Positions 42,011 through 63,398 of a stretch of 64,000 nucleotides of DNA are shown here, one piece after another. The position numbers and the translations under genes were made by a program. The stretch spans positions 61,644-125,643 of the forward strand of contig NZ_FRCK01000010.1 in NCBI RefSeq assembly GCF_900142875.1. The letters are read 5' to 3'. Origin of the DNA: Paracoccus solventivorans (GTDB lineage: Bacteria > Pseudomonadota > Alphaproteobacteria > Rhodobacterales > Rhodobacteraceae). The first letter of the stretch is position 1. Each line of letters opens with the position of its first letter. The notes beneath the pieces were generated by a model, which was given only the letters and a program-made list of their open reading frames with translations, made no database searches and was not told the DNA's origin.

Positions 42011-42433
42011 ATGCGTTATCTGCACACCATGGTCCGGGTGAAGGACCTGGACGCCAGCATGGCGTTCTATCGGCTGCTGGGGCTGGAAGAGACGCGGCGG
42101 ATCGACAACGAACAGGGCCGCTTCACGCTGGTGTTCATGGCGCCGCCCGGGCAGCCGGAAACCCCGGTCGAGTTGACCTGGAACTGGGACGGGGACGAGG
42201 GCCTGCCCTCGGACAGCCGGCATTTCGGGCATCTGGCCTATGAGGTCGACGACATCTATGCGACCTGCGCGCATCTGCAGGCGAACGGCGTCACCATCAT
42301 CCGGCCGCCGCGCGACGGGCGCATGGCGTTCGTGCGCAGCCCCGACAACATCTCGATCGAGCTGCTGCAAAAGGGCGGCAGCCTGCCGCCGCAGGAACCC
42401 TGGACCAGCATGGGCAACACCGGCCACTGGTAG
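42011..42433 (+). CDS. gloA: lactoylglutathione lyase (glyoxalase I)
   Basis: A 140-residue VOC-fold metalloenzyme converting the methylglyoxal-glutathione hemithioacetal to S-lactoylglutathione. It reads YLHTMVRVKDLDASMAFYRLLGLEETRR, ELTWNWD, FGHLAYEVDDIYATCAHLQANG and FVRSPDNISIELLQKG. The His/Glu metal ligands fall at LHT, ELTWN, GHLAY and IELLQ. The ATG follows AGAAGGAGTCCC. Divergent from thyX and convergent with the MarR gene. Confidence 0.92.
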   Translation: MRYLHTMVRVKDLDASMAFYRLLGLEETRRIDNEQGRFTLVFMAPPGQPETPVELTWNWDGDEGLPSDSRHFGHLAYEVDDIYATCAHLQANGVTIIRPPRDGRMAFVRSPDNISIELLQKGGSLPPQEPWTSMGNTGHW

Positions 42434-42436
42434 GCG

Positions 42437-42973
42437 TCAGTAGATATAGCGGATCTGGTCCGCCCAGAACCGCTCGACCCGCCGCCATTGCAGGTTCACC
42501 AGCCGGATCGGCGGGTCGTCCAGCACGCCCGAGGCCTGCAACCCCTCGGCATGGCGGGCGAACATCCGGCCGACGGTATCGCGGATCTCTTCGCCCTGCG
42601 GGGTCAGGCGGACGCGGACCGAGCGGCGGTCGAGGTCGCAGCGCTGGTGGTGGACATAGCCCATCTGCACCAGCTTCTTGAGATTGTAGCTGACGTTCGA
42701 GCCCTGATACATGCCGCGCGAGCGTAGCTCGCCCGCCGAAACCTCGGCCGTGCCCAGGTTGTACAGCAGCAGCGCCTGCACCGGGGTCAGGTCGGTCAGC
42801 CCCAGCCGCTCGAAATCGTCCTTGATCAGGTCCAGCATCAGCCGGTGCAGCCGGTCGAGGATCTGCAGGCTTTCCAGATAGGGTTCCAGCACGTCCGGCA
42901 GCCCGTAATCCGCGGGCGGCGCGGGCGCGGACTGCACGGGCGCAGCAGTTTTCAGCACGGCGAATCGGGTCAT
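42437..42973 (-). CDS. MarR-family transcriptional regulator (LdtR-like)
   Basis: A 178-residue winged-helix regulator. The DNA-binding domain reads LTPVQALLLYNLGTAEVSAGELRSRGMYQGSNVSYNLKKLVQMGYVHHQRCDLDRRSVRVRLTPQGEEI (recognition helix QGSNVSYNLKKL, wing DRRSVRVRL). It resembles alphaproteobacterial LdtR-type MarR regulators. The ligand and targets are unknown, and gloA is only a convergent neighbour. The N-terminal ~25 residues are Ala/Pro-rich and probably disordered. Confidence 0.85.
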   Translation of the reverse strand: MTRFAVLKTAAPVQSAPAPPADYGLPDVLEPYLESLQILDRLHRLMLDLIKDDFERLGLTDLTPVQALLLYNLGTAEVSAGELRSRGMYQGSNVSYNLKKLVQMGYVHHQRCDLDRRSVRVRLTPQGEEIRDTVGRMFARHAEGLQASGVLDDPPIRLVNLQWRRVERFWADQIRYIY

Positions 42974-43031
42974 CTTGTCATCCGCTTGGCGTCGTCCCGA
43001 CCCAAGCTGTCACGAAGACCCCAAGATTCGG

Positions 43032-44604
<1,573 letters not shown>

Positions 44605-44669
44605 GAACCGCGGCGGGCAGCTTGCGTTCCTTGGGATGACTCTCCCAGGCTGGCCGAAAGGATCGAAAC

Positions 44670-45053
44670 ATGCTGTCTCACAATGCGCTTGTCGTCGTCG
44701 CCGATGGGCACCAGGCGGTGCTGCTGCGCAACATCGCCAAATACGGGATCGAACTTCAGGAACAGGAACGCATCGGCCCCGCGCATCTGCAGGACGAAAG
44801 CCAGGGCAGGCAGCCCGAAGAGACCACCCCCCGCGACGAGGACGAGGCGACCTTTGCCAAGCAGCTGACCGAGCGGCTGAACCGCATGGTGCTGCAAAAC
44901 AAGGTCGATGAGCTCGCGGTGATCGCAGACCCCTCGACTCTGGGGGTGATGCGCAAGAATTATCACAAGATGCTGGAACAGAAGCTGGTCAAGGAACTGC
45001 CCAAGACCCTGACCTCTGCCAGCGCCGAGGAAATCGCCCGCGCCCTTGCCTGA
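44670..45053 (+). CDS. host attachment family protein
   Basis: 127 residues. ALVVVADGHQAVLLRN at the N-terminus, ERIGPAHLQDESQGRQPEETTPRDEDEATFAKQLTERLN in the middle, and LAVIADPSTLGVMRKNYHKMLEQKLVKELPKTLTSASAEEIARAL match the 'protein required for attachment to host cells' family (PF10116), related to archaeal-release-factor-like folds. The name comes from an Agrobacterium attachment phenotype; the molecular role is unknown. A GAAAGG-type site precedes the ATG. The next gene begins 39 bases downstream. Confidence 0.82.
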   Translation: MLSHNALVVVADGHQAVLLRNIAKYGIELQEQERIGPAHLQDESQGRQPEETTPRDEDEATFAKQLTERLNRMVLQNKVDELAVIADPSTLGVMRKNYHKMLEQKLVKELPKTLTSASAEEIARALA

Positions 45054-45092
45054 CCGGCCGGCGCGCCGGGCCGCAACGCAGCGCGGGGACGA

Positions 45093-46628
45093 ATGGAACT
45101 GCTGGCGATTTCCGTCATGCTGGCGATGGCGGTGCTGGTGCTGCACATCGTCTATCGCCCGCCGCCGCTGGCCGGGCGCTCGGTTTCCTCCGCGCTGCGG
45201 CTATCGGCGGAGACGCGGCTGGGGCGGCTGGTGCTGTCGGCCGCGCCCCATCACCCCCACGACAGCGGCGTGGTCGCGCTGGACGACGGGCGCGACGCAT
45301 TCGCCGCCCGCGTCGCCCTGATCCGCGAGGCCGACCACGCGCTGGATATCCAATATTACATCTGGCAGCGCGACCTGACCGGGCTCTTGCTGATGAACGA
45401 GCTGCGCCAGGCGGCCGCGCGCGGGGTGCGCATCCGGCTGCTGCTGGACGACAACGGCATCCCCGGGCTGGACCCGCATCTGGCGGAACTCGACGCCCTC
45501 CCCGGGATCGAGGTGCGGCTGTTCAACCCCTTCATCCTGCGCCGGCCCAAGGTGCTGGGGTTCCTGTTCGATTTCGTGCGGCTGAACCGGCGGATGCACA
45601 ACAAGCTGATGGTGGCCGACGGCGCCGCGGCGATCCTGGGCGGGCGCAACGTGGGGGACGTCTATTTCGCTTATGGGCCGGGGCGGCACAACCTCGATAC
45701 CGACGTGCTGGCCATCGGCCAGGTCGCGGACGAGGCCGGGGCCGATTTCGACCGCTACTGGGCCTCACTCTCGGCCTATCCGGCCCGGCTGATCCTGCCC
45801 CCGCCGCCGCCCGAAGGCGTGATCGACGCCGAGCTGACGGCCGCCTGCGCGCAGCCCGACGCGGTCTCCTATGCCAGGGCGGTGGCGGAACGGCCGCTGA
45901 CCCACGACATCGCCTCTGGCCGGGCGGGCTTTGTCTGGGCGCCGGTGACGCTGATCAGCGACGATCCCGCCAAGGGGCGGGGCCGGCTGCCCGCACAGGA
46001 CCTGATGATTGCGCGGCTGGCCGAGATGCTGGCCAACCCCGCCCGCTCGGTCGATATCGTCTCGCCCTATTTCGTGCCGGGCCACCGCTTCACCCGGCGG
46101 CTGGTGCAGCTGGCGGCCGAGGGCTGCCGGGTGCGGGTGTTCACCAACTCGCAAGAGGCGACGAACCAGCTGGTGGTCCATTCCGCTTATGTGAAATACC
46201 GCCCCGCGCTGATCGACGGCGGCGTCCAGCTTTACGAGATGCGCGCCTCGCCCGACCGCCCGCCCGAGCCGCGCACCACCGGCAGCAGCGCCTCGCATGA
46301 AAGCCTGCACTCCAAGACCATCTCGGTCGATGACCAGAAACTGTTTATCGGCTCGTTCAACTTCGACCCCCGCTCGGTGTTCCTGAACACGGAAATGGGG
46401 GTAGTGATCGACAGCCCGCAGGTAGCACGGACAATGACCCGGATGCTGGACGACACCCTGCCCGCGTTCAGCTATGCCCCCGCCCGCGACGCGAGCGGCC
46501 GCATCGTCTGGCGCGAACAGACCACCGACGGCCCCGCGATCGAGCGCGCCCGCGAACCCGGCGCCCGCGCCCGCAGCCGCGCCACGCTGTGGCTGATGGG
46601 CCGCCTGCCGATCGAGTGGCTGCTGTAG
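45093..46628 (+). CDS. phospholipase D family protein, probable cardiolipin synthase
   Basis: A 511-residue protein with an N-terminal hydrophobic helix (LLAISVMLAMAVLVLHIVY) and two HKD motifs: RRMHNKLMVADGAAAILGGRNVGD near residue 167 and SLHSKTISVDDQKLFIGSFNFDPRS near residue 408. Two complete HxKxxxxD motifs are required for PLD catalysis. Bacterial proteins of this form make cardiolipin or transfer phosphatidyl groups at the inner membrane. The specific type (ClsC-like rather than ClsA) is uncertain. It follows the host-attachment gene and converges with glcB. Confidence 0.85.
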   Translation: MELLAISVMLAMAVLVLHIVYRPPPLAGRSVSSALRLSAETRLGRLVLSAAPHHPHDSGVVALDDGRDAFAARVALIREADHALDIQYYIWQRDLTGLLLMNELRQAAARGVRIRLLLDDNGIPGLDPHLAELDALPGIEVRLFNPFILRRPKVLGFLFDFVRLNRRMHNKLMVADGAAAILGGRNVGDVYFAYGPGRHNLDTDVLAIGQVADEAGADFDRYWASLSAYPARLILPPPPPEGVIDAELTAACAQPDAVSYARAVAERPLTHDIASGRAGFVWAPVTLISDDPAKGRGRLPAQDLMIARLAEMLANPARSVDIVSPYFVPGHRFTRRLVQLAAEGCRVRVFTNSQEATNQLVVHSAYVKYRPALIDGGVQLYEMRASPDRPPEPRTTGSSASHESLHSKTISVDDQKLFIGSFNFDPRSVFLNTEMGVVIDSPQVARTMTRMLDDTLPAFSYAPARDASGRIVWREQTTDGPAIERAREPGARARSRATLWLMGRLPIEWLL

Positions 46629-46668
46629 CGGCCCGCCACGTTGCCGCCGCAACGATCACGCTCTGCGG

Positions 46669-46716
46669 CTTTCATCGTGGCACAAATATCCCGTGGCTCG
46701 GGGGCGCGAAGCCCCC
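46669..46716 (-). repeat. dispersed hairpin/GGATATTT repeat, copy 6
   Basis: On the minus strand a GGGGGCTTCGCGCCCCC hairpin (46716-46700) is followed by GAGCCACGGGATATTTG and GCCACGATGAA. It lies between two convergent genes; the GATGAA tail belongs to the class of copies 1 and 7. Confidence 0.7.
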
Positions 46717-46732
46717 GGTCCGACGCCAAACC

Positions 46733-48868
46733 CTATCGCGCGCCCGCCTTCACCGCCCGCCGCGCCGCGTGCAGCAGCGGCTCGGTATAGCCCGAGGGCT
46801 GTTCGGCCCCGGTCAGGATCAGGTCGCGCGCGGCGCGGAAGGCCGCCCCGTCCAGCCCCGGCGCCATCGGCCGATAGGCGGCGTCGCCGGCGTTCTGCGC
46901 ATCGACCTTGGCAGCCATGCGGGCCAGCGATTCCTCGACCTGCGCCCGGGTGATGATCCCGTGCTTCAGCCAGTTGGCCAGATGCTGGGCCGAGATTCGC
47001 AGCGTCGCCCGATCCTCCATCAGCGCCACGTCGTTGATGTCGGGCACCTTGGAACAGCCGATGCCCTGATCGACCCAGCGCACCACATAGCCCAGAATCG
47101 ACTGGCAGGAATTGTCGATCTCATGCGCGATCTCGGCCTCGGACAGGTTCTCGCCGGCCAGCAGCGGCGGCGTCAGCAGCGCGTCCAGGCTGGCGCGGGC
47201 GCGGCTGCGCAGGCTCTCCTGCACCGCCGCCACCGCCACCTGATGGTAATGCGTCGCGTGCAGCGTCGCGGCGGTGGGCGACGGCACCCATGCCGTATTC
47301 GCCCCGGCCTGCGGGTGGCCGATCTTGGCTTCCAGCATCTCACCCATGTCGTCGGGCTTGGCCCACATGCCCTTGCCGATCTGCCCGCGCCCGGCCAGCC
47401 CCAGCGCCAGCCCCACATCGACGTTCCCGGCCTCATAGGCGGCCAGCCATTGCTGGTCCTTCATCCTTGCCTTGGGCGCCATCGGCCCGGCCTCCATCGA
47501 GGTATGGATCTCGTCCCCGGTGCGGTCCAGAAAGCCGGTATTGATGAACACCACCCGGTCCTTGACCTGTTCCAGACAGGCGGCGAGGTTGGCCGAGGTG
47601 CGGCGTTCCTCGTCCATCACCCCCAGTTTCACCGTGTTGGCGGGCAGGCCGAGGATCCGTTCGACCATGCCGTAAAGCCGCTCGGCAAACCCGATCTCTT
47701 CGGGGCCGTGCATCTTGGGCTTGACCACATAGACCGAGCCGGTGCGAGAGTTGCGCCCGCCGCCTTCGCCCAGGTCATGCATGGCCGCGGCGACGGTCAC
47801 CAGCGCATCCATGATCCCTTCGGGGGTTTCCTGCCCGTCCAGCAGCACCGCATCGGTGGTCATCAGATGGCCCACGTTGCGCACCAGCAGCACGGCGCGG
47901 CCGGGGTGGGTGACCTGATTACCCTGCGGGTCGGTATAGGTCACGTCGCCGGCCAGCCGCCGGGTCATCTCGCGCCCGTTCTTGGTGAAGCTCTCCACCA
48001 GATCGCCGCGCATCAACCCCAGCCAGTTGCGGTAATTGGCAACCTTGTCCTCGGCATCGACGGCGGCGACGGAATCCTCGAAATCCTGGATCGCGGTCAG
48101 GGCGGATTCCAGCAGGATATCGGAAATCCCGGCGGCATCGTCGCGGCCGATGGCGGTCGCGCGGTCGATCACCAGCCGGATCAGCAGACCGTTGACCCGC
48201 AGGAACACATCCTCGCCCGCGGTCCCGGCGAATTGCGCGGAATCGGCCAGCCCGACCTCGCTCCCGGGGGTTGAGGCGACCAGCCGCCCGTCCCGTGCCG
48301 AAATCCCGGTGATCTCACCCCAGGACGCCCCCGCCAGCGGCGCCACCCGGTCCAGATGCGCCCGCGCCCAGGCAATCACCTGCGCGCCTCGCGCGGGGTC
48401 ATAGCCGCCCGGCGCCGCCTGACCCGGCAGCGCATCGGTGCCGTAAAGCGCATCATAGAGCGAGCCCCAGCGCGCATTGGCCGCGTTCAGCGCGAAACGG
48501 GCATTGCCGACCGGCACCACCAGCTGCGGCCCGGCCAGCTGCGCCAGCTCGGGGTCCACGTTTTCCGTGCCGATGGCAAAGGGGGCGGGCTCGGGGACCA
48601 GATAGCCGATCTCGCGCAGGAACGTCTGATAGGCGGCGCCGTCATGGGGCTGGCCGCGGTGCGCGCGGTGCCAGTCGTCGATCTGGCGCTGTAGCGCGTC
48701 GCGCCGTTCCAGCAGGGCGCGATTGGCCGGGACCAGCTCCCGCAGCAGCTCGGCATAGCCGCGCCAGAAATGGTCGGGCGTCACGCCACCGGTCAGGACC
48801 TCGCCCTCGACCAGCGCGGCCAGCGGCGCCGCGACCTGCAAAGCTGCACGCTCGACGTATTCGGACAT
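46733..48868 (-). CDS. glcB: malate synthase G
   Basis: A 711-residue TIM-barrel enzyme condensing glyoxylate with acetyl-CoA to malate. Blocks include [99 protein letters not shown] (acidic Mg site and catalytic Arg), and [46 protein letters not shown]. The start has a strong AAGGAGGGTGAG site; a longer upstream frame is not conserved. It is divergent from an IclR regulator that likely controls it. Confidence 0.97.
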   Translation of the reverse strand: MSEYVERAALQVAAPLAALVEGEVLTGGVTPDHFWRGYAELLRELVPANRALLERRDALQRQIDDWHRAHRGQPHDGAAYQTFLREIGYLVPEPAPFAIGTENVDPELAQLAGPQLVVPVGNARFALNAANARWGSLYDALYGTDALPGQAAPGGYDPARGAQVIAWARAHLDRVAPLAGASWGEITGISARDGRLVASTPGSEVGLADSAQFAGTAGEDVFLRVNGLLIRLVIDRATAIGRDDAAGISDILLESALTAIQDFEDSVAAVDAEDKVANYRNWLGLMRGDLVESFTKNGREMTRRLAGDVTYTDPQGNQVTHPGRAVLLVRNVGHLMTTDAVLLDGQETPEGIMDALVTVAAAMHDLGEGGGRNSRTGSVYVVKPKMHGPEEIGFAERLYGMVERILGLPANTVKLGVMDEERRTSANLAACLEQVKDRVVFINTGFLDRTGDEIHTSMEAGPMAPKARMKDQQWLAAYEAGNVDVGLALGLAGRGQIGKGMWAKPDDMGEMLEAKIGHPQAGANTAWVPSPTAATLHATHYHQVAVAAVQESLRSRARASLDALLTPPLLAGENLSEAEIAHEIDNSCQSILGYVVRWVDQGIGCSKVPDINDVALMEDRATLRISAQHLANWLKHGIITRAQVEESLARMAAKVDAQNAGDAAYRPMAPGLDGAAFRAARDLILTGAEQPSGYTEPLLHAARRAVKAGAR

Positions 48869-48967
48869 CTCACCCTCCTTGATCCTGCGCATGGCATAGC
48901 ATCGGCGGTCGTGGCAGGTGACATCCTCGGCAGAGTTTCCCATCATGCGGCAAGAACGGAGGGTGAG
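48869..48967. promoter_or_regulatory. divergent glcB / iclR control region
   Basis: A 99-bp gap holding both promoters. The translation starts mirror each other: CATCTCACCCTCC (48866-48878) and GGAGGGTGAGATG (48958-48970) are exact reverse complements. Such compact divergent arrangements usually place an IclR operator between the promoters, but no convincing operator palindrome could be picked out by eye. Confidence 0.5.
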
Positions 48968-49738
48968 ATGGCCGAAAACGGGGTGCAATCGGTCGCCCGC
49001 GCCCTGTCGCTGATGCGGCTGCTGGCGCAGGGGGACGGCGGCAGCCGGCTGAGCGATCTGGCGCGGGCGGCGGGGCTGCCGGTCTCGACCGCGCACCGGC
49101 TGCTGACCACGCTGGAGCAGCAGGGCTTCGCGCAGTTCGAGCCGGCGTCCGCGCTGTGGCATGTCGGGCGCGACGCCTTCACCGTCGGGCTGGCCTATGG
49201 GCGGCGGCTCAGCTTCGTGGCGCCGGCGCTGCCGCTGCTGCGGCGGCTGCGCGACGCCACCCGCGAAACCGCGAATCTGGGGATCCTGGACGACGACCAG
49301 CTGGTGACGATCAGCCAGGTCGAAAGCCGGGAAATCCGCCGCGCGCTGTCGCCCCCCGGCCGCCGGGTGCCGGTGTTCTGCTCGGCCATGGGCAAGGCGA
49401 TCCTGGCAACCTGGCGCGACGACGAGGTGCTGGCGCTGGCCGACCGCGCCGGGCTGCCGCCGCTGACCACCAAAAGCCTGCGCACGCGCGAGGCGGCGCT
49501 GGCCGAGATCGCCCGCACCCGCGCCCGCGGCTGGGCGCTGGACGACGAAGAGTTCAACCTGGGGATGCGCTGCCTGGCCGCGGTGGTCTGGTCGCCGCAG
49601 GGCGAGGCCGCCTGCGCCATCTCGATTTCCGGCGCCGCCGTTCGGCTGACCGAGGACCGGCTGGACCCGCTGGGCCGGCTGGTCGCACAGGCGGCGCAAG
49701 AGCTGACCCTGGTGCTGGGCGGGGTGGCGCCGGGGTGA
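48968..49738 (+). CDS. IclR-family transcriptional regulator
   Basis: A 256-residue regulator. The N-terminal winged helix is [50 protein letters not shown] (recognition helix [10 protein letters not shown]). The C-terminal effector domain has [38 protein letters not shown] and [21 protein letters not shown]. IclR proteins commonly control glyoxylate-pathway genes, and its divergent position from glcB suggests it regulates malate synthase in response to a C2/keto-acid effector. Confidence 0.9.
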   Translation: MAENGVQSVARALSLMRLLAQGDGGSRLSDLARAAGLPVSTAHRLLTTLEQQGFAQFEPASALWHVGRDAFTVGLAYGRRLSFVAPALPLLRRLRDATRETANLGILDDDQLVTISQVESREIRRALSPPGRRVPVFCSAMGKAILATWRDDEVLALADRAGLPPLTTKSLRTREAALAEIARTRARGWALDDEEFNLGMRCLAAVVWSPQGEAACAISISGAAVRLTEDRLDPLGRLVAQAAQELTLVLGGVAPG

Positions 49739-49753
49739 GTTGCACGGCCGGCC

Positions 49754-49804
49754 CGGGGGCTTCGCGCCCCCGGACCCCCGCGGGATATTTTCATGATGAA
49801 GAAG
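49754..49804 (+). repeat. dispersed hairpin/GGATATTT repeat, copy 7
   Basis: A CGGGGGC / GCCCCCG stem is followed by GACCCCCGCGGGATATTT (49773-49790) and TCATGATGAAGAAG (49791-49804). The tail is the same GATGAAGAAG as copy 1, but here its ATG opens no convincing gene. Confidence 0.75.
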
Positions 49805-49810
49805 CTGCGG

Positions 49811-50626
49811 TCAGGGGGTGTTAACGGAGAGCATGGCAGGCAGGGTTTTCCGCAGCAGCGGCCAGCCGCCGGGGCGCCAGCCCATCGCGGCCAGGCGTTC
49901 GCAGGACATGGCGGAGACAGGGGTCTCCGCGCGCGGCGGCAGCGGGTGCGGGCAATCGGTCAGGCGGCGGAGCTCGGCCAGCAGGTCGTGGCGGTCCAGC
50001 GTCAGGTCCGAGGCGTTGAACGCGCCGGTTGCGCCGTGGTCGAGGATCAGCAGGGCAGCGGCGGCAAGGTCGTCGCCGTGCAGTTCCGTAGCGATCCGGG
50101 GGGCGATGGGTTGCCCGGCAAGGTAATCGGCGAAAAGCCCGGTCCATTTATGCCCCGCGCCGGGGCCGTAGATGCCGGTGGCGCGGATGCTGGCGGTGGC
50201 AAAGCCGGGGCGGGAAAGCGCCGCCAGCCCGGCCTCGGTGTCCGCCTTGATGCGGCCATAGAGGCTGTGCGGCGCGGGTCTGGTGCCGTCCGGCAGCGGC
50301 GTGCCGGCGGGCAGCGCGTCATAGACCGCGCGCGAGGACAGGAACACCACCTGCGCCACCCCCACCGCCCGCGCCTGTTCGAACAGGCGCAGCGAGGCGT
50401 CGCGGTTCAGCGCGACAAAGCCCTCGGGGTCGTCGCCCTCGCCGCCGCGATAGCGGCCGGGGACATGGGCGAACGCGGCGTGGATCAGCGCCTCGCAGCC
50501 CTCGAGCGGCGCGGGCTGGCCCAGCCGCCAGCCTTGCAGCGTCTCGACCCGGTGGCCCGCCGCCGCCAGCGCGCGGGTCAAGAAGCGGCCGACCAAGCCG
50601 CTGGCGCCGGTGACTGCGATCTTCAC
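49811..50626 (-). CDS. sqdC: sulfolipid biosynthesis protein SqdC (NAD-dependent epimerase/reductase-like)
   Basis: A 271-residue extended-SDR protein. It has KIAVTGASGLVGRFLTRALAAAGHRVETL, ALIHAAFAHVPGRYRGGEGDDP, VVFLSSRAVYD and SLYGRIKADTEAGL (YxxxK). The GTG start at 50626 overlaps the preceding stop (GTGA). Its place as third gene after sqdB and sqdD reproduces the Rhodobacter sphaeroides sqdBDC operon. SqdC is thought to assist sulfoquinovosyl transfer or a late step, but its exact reaction is unsettled. Sequence alone would only say NAD-dependent epimerase; the name rests on context. Confidence 0.78.
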   Translation of the reverse strand: MKIAVTGASGLVGRFLTRALAAAGHRVETLQGWRLGQPAPLEGCEALIHAAFAHVPGRYRGGEGDDPEGFVALNRDASLRLFEQARAVGVAQVVFLSSRAVYDALPAGTPLPDGTRPAPHSLYGRIKADTEAGLAALSRPGFATASIRATGIYGPGAGHKWTGLFADYLAGQPIAPRIATELHGDDLAAAALLILDHGATGAFNASDLTLDRHDLLAELRRLTDCPHPLPPRAETPVSAMSCERLAAMGWRPGGWPLLRKTLPAMLSVNTP

Positions 50627-51456
50627 GCCGGGTCCGGCAGGTCGCGGCTGTCGGGCACCGGGCCCTCGCCGGCATAGGCGCGCCACAGCTCGATCAGCGG
50701 GCGCAACTGGTCGGCCTTCGCGTGGTCCTGCCACGGCTTTTCATACTGGAAATGCAGGACCTTGATGTCGCGCCAGCGCCACAGCTGCGGCATCGCGAAC
50801 CACACATATTGCAGCATGTTGCAGAACACCGGCAGCCCGTGCCAGTCGGGGAAATATTCCTGCAGGAAGCTCTGGTCGGTGCGGCGCCAGAACACCCCAG
50901 GCACGTCCAGCCGCGCCAGCATGTCCTGAAACGTCGCCTGCGAGGGCCGCGCGGTGAACACGCCCGAGTTCATGCGGTGGAAATCGGCAAGGCTTTCATA
51001 GACATTCGGCGCCGCGCAGAACTCGGGGTAGTCGAACAGCTTGTCCACATTCTGCAGGACCAGAGCGTCGGCGTCGATGAACACCACCCGCGCGTAATCC
51101 AGCTGCCACAGCCGCAGCTTGGCGAAATTGTCCAGGGGCGTGTGGAAGGGCGGCTTTTCGCCCTTGGTAAAGGCGGCGCGGCCGTGCAGCGCCTCGCGCG
51201 CATGGGTGGCGTTGAACGCAGGCGAGGTCGGCAGCAGCTCGCAGCGCACCAGCCGCGCGCCAAGCGCGGACAGCGGCGCCAGATGCGCCGCCGCCACGTC
51301 GGTATGCAGGACGCAGATGTCCGCGTCCGTGCCCGACAGCACGATCGAGCGCAGCAGCGCCCGCGCGCCCAGCGCATAATCCGCGTTGGTGACCAGTGTC
51401 ACGAAGGCGCGGTCGGACCGCGCCGGGCGGTCCGGTTGCAGCCCCTGCAAGATCAC
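50623..51456 (-). CDS. sqdD: sulfolipid glycosyltransferase SqdD (GT8, glycogenin-like)
   Basis: A 277-residue GT8 protein. AFVTLVTNADYALGARALLRSI is the N-terminal nucleotide-binding unit. The DxD motif lies in YARVVFIDADALVLQNVDKLFD. The segment HRMNSGVFTARPSQATFQDML follows, then a C-terminal KVLHFQYEKPW with the conserved His. R. sphaeroides SqdD is a glycogenin-like protein encoded between sqdB and sqdC and needed for sulfoquinovosyldiacylglycerol. The start is GTG, overlapping the sqdB stop (GTGA). Confidence 0.83.
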   Translation of the reverse strand: MILQGLQPDRPARSDRAFVTLVTNADYALGARALLRSIVLSGTDADICVLHTDVAAAHLAPLSALGARLVRCELLPTSPAFNATHAREALHGRAAFTKGEKPPFHTPLDNFAKLRLWQLDYARVVFIDADALVLQNVDKLFDYPEFCAAPNVYESLADFHRMNSGVFTARPSQATFQDMLARLDVPGVFWRRTDQSFLQEYFPDWHGLPVFCNMLQYVWFAMPQLWRWRDIKVLHFQYEKPWQDHAKADQLRPLIELWRAYAGEGPVPDSRDLPDPA

Positions 51457-52667
51457 ACGGCCCGCAGCTTGCGGCCCTCGGGGTCGTGGTCGACCCGCTG
51501 GGCGATGTCCTTGGTCCAGGCCGACACGGCGGGAACCCGCGAGCGGTCGATGCGGTGGGCGTATTTGCGGGCCACGTCCACGACCTCGGCCAGCAGCCCC
51601 TCTTGCAGGGTGATGGGGTTCAGGCCCAGCGCCAGGAACTGGTCGTTCTTGACGATCAGGTCGTTCTCGTCGGCCTCTTTGCGGGGGTTGGGCAGCAGCT
51701 TGACCTCGGCCCCGGTCATCTTGGCGACCAGATGGGCAAGGTCGCGGACCCGGTGGGTCTCGGTCATCTGGTTGAAGATGCGCACCCGCTCGCCGGCCTT
51801 GGGCGGATCGCCCAGCGCCAGCTCGATGCAGCGCACGCTGTCCTGGATATGGATGAAGGCGCGGGTCTGGCCACCGGTGCCGTGCACGGTCAGCGGATAG
51901 CCGATCGCCGCCTGGATCAGAAAGCGGTTCAGCACCGTGCCGTAATCGCCGTCATAGTCGAAGCGGTTGATCAGCTGTTCGTGGCGGCGGGTCTGGTCGG
52001 TATGGGTACCCCAGACGATGCCCTGATGCAGGTCGGTAATCCGCAGCCCGTCGTTCTGCGCATAGAACTGGAACAGGATCTGATCGAGGCTTTTCGTCAT
52101 GTGATAGACCGAGCCGGGGCGGGTCGGATACAGGATCTCCATCCCCTTCTTGCCGCTGGGCGTGTCGATTTCCACGTCCAGATAGCCCTCGGGGATCGGG
52201 GCGCCGACGCTGGAATAGCCATAGACCCCCATGGTCCCCAGATGCACCAGATGCGCGTCGATCCCGGTTTCCACCAGCGCCGCCAGCAGGTTGTGAGTGG
52301 CGTTGACGTTGTTGTCGACGGTGTAGACCTTGTGGCGGTCGGTCTTCATCGAATAGGGCGCGGCGCGCTGTTCGGCGAAATGGATCACCGCATCGGGGCG
52401 ATGGTCCAGCAGCCACTGCTTGAGCCGCTCGTATTCCTTGGCGAGGTTCAGCAGGTGGAACTGGATGGTGTTGCCGCTTTCCTGTTTCCAGATCCGGCAG
52501 CGTTCCTGGATCGAATCCATCGGGGTCAGCGACTGCACGCCCAGTTCGGTGTCGATCCAGCGGCGCGACAGGTTGTCGACGATATGGACCTCATGTCCCA
52601 GGCTGGACAGGTGCAGCGAGGTGGGCCAGCCCACGAAGCCGTCGCCCCCAAGAACCGCGATGCGCAT
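51453..52667 (-). CDS. sqdB: UDP-sulfoquinovose synthase SqdB
   Basis: A 404-residue SDR enzyme converting UDP-glucose and sulfite into UDP-sulfoquinovose. The family hallmarks are unmistakable: IAVLGGDGFVGWPTSLHLSSLGHEV, NLSRRWIDTELGVQSLTPMDSIQERC, FAEQRAAPYSMKTDRHKVYTVDNN, HLVHLGTMGVYGYSS and VYHMTKSLDQ (Tyr/Lys catalytic pair). The ATG follows AAGGAAG. It is first of three genes joined by GTGA overlaps. GalU and Pgm in this window supply its substrate. Confidence 0.95.
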   Translation of the reverse strand: MRIAVLGGDGFVGWPTSLHLSSLGHEVHIVDNLSRRWIDTELGVQSLTPMDSIQERCRIWKQESGNTIQFHLLNLAKEYERLKQWLLDHRPDAVIHFAEQRAAPYSMKTDRHKVYTVDNNVNATHNLLAALVETGIDAHLVHLGTMGVYGYSSVGAPIPEGYLDVEIDTPSGKKGMEILYPTRPGSVYHMTKSLDQILFQFYAQNDGLRITDLHQGIVWGTHTDQTRRHEQLINRFDYDGDYGTVLNRFLIQAAIGYPLTVHGTGGQTRAFIHIQDSVRCIELALGDPPKAGERVRIFNQMTETHRVRDLAHLVAKMTGAEVKLLPNPRKEADENDLIVKNDQFLALGLNPITLQEGLLAEVVDVARKYAHRIDRSRVPAVSAWTKDIAQRVDHDPEGRKLRAV

Positions 52668-52834
52668 GAAATCTTCCTTGTATCCCCGGCCTCGCGGCCG
52701 CGTGATTGAAACCGCATTCGCCCGCAGGGTGATGCTTCCGGAACAAGCCGGCAAGGGGGGTCAGGGTTCCACCCCAGCGCCCCCGGACCGCATCGGCGGG
52801 TTCCGGCCGGTGGCGGTCGTGCCGGGTGGATGGA

Positions 52835-52882
52835 GGCGGGGCCAGCCCCCGCGCCCCCCGGGGTATTTCAGCCAGAAAGAAG
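52835..52882 (+). repeat. dispersed hairpin/GGATATTT repeat, copy 8
   Basis: A GGCGGGGCCAGCCCCCGC hairpin is followed by GCCCCCCGGGGTATTTC (52853-52869) and the tail AGCCAGAAAGAAG (52870-52882). Same tail class as the copy-2 hairpin arms. It sits in the gap between pgm and sqdB. Confidence 0.75.
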
Positions 52883-52906
52883 CGATATCGGTGGCTTGGC
52901 GGAACG

Positions 52907-63398
<10,492 letters not shown>

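Noticed and set aside
48869..49699. N-terminal extension of glcB upstream of 48868
   Set aside because: The extension overlaps the divergent iclR gene, lacks similarity to malate synthase, and the ATG at 48868 has an excellent AAGGAGGGTGAG site.
49793..50677. MKK-initiated plus-strand frame starting in repeat copy 7
   Set aside because: It is antisense to sqdC and part of sqdD, with Gln/Arg/Gly-rich shadow composition. The ATG comes from the repeat tail.
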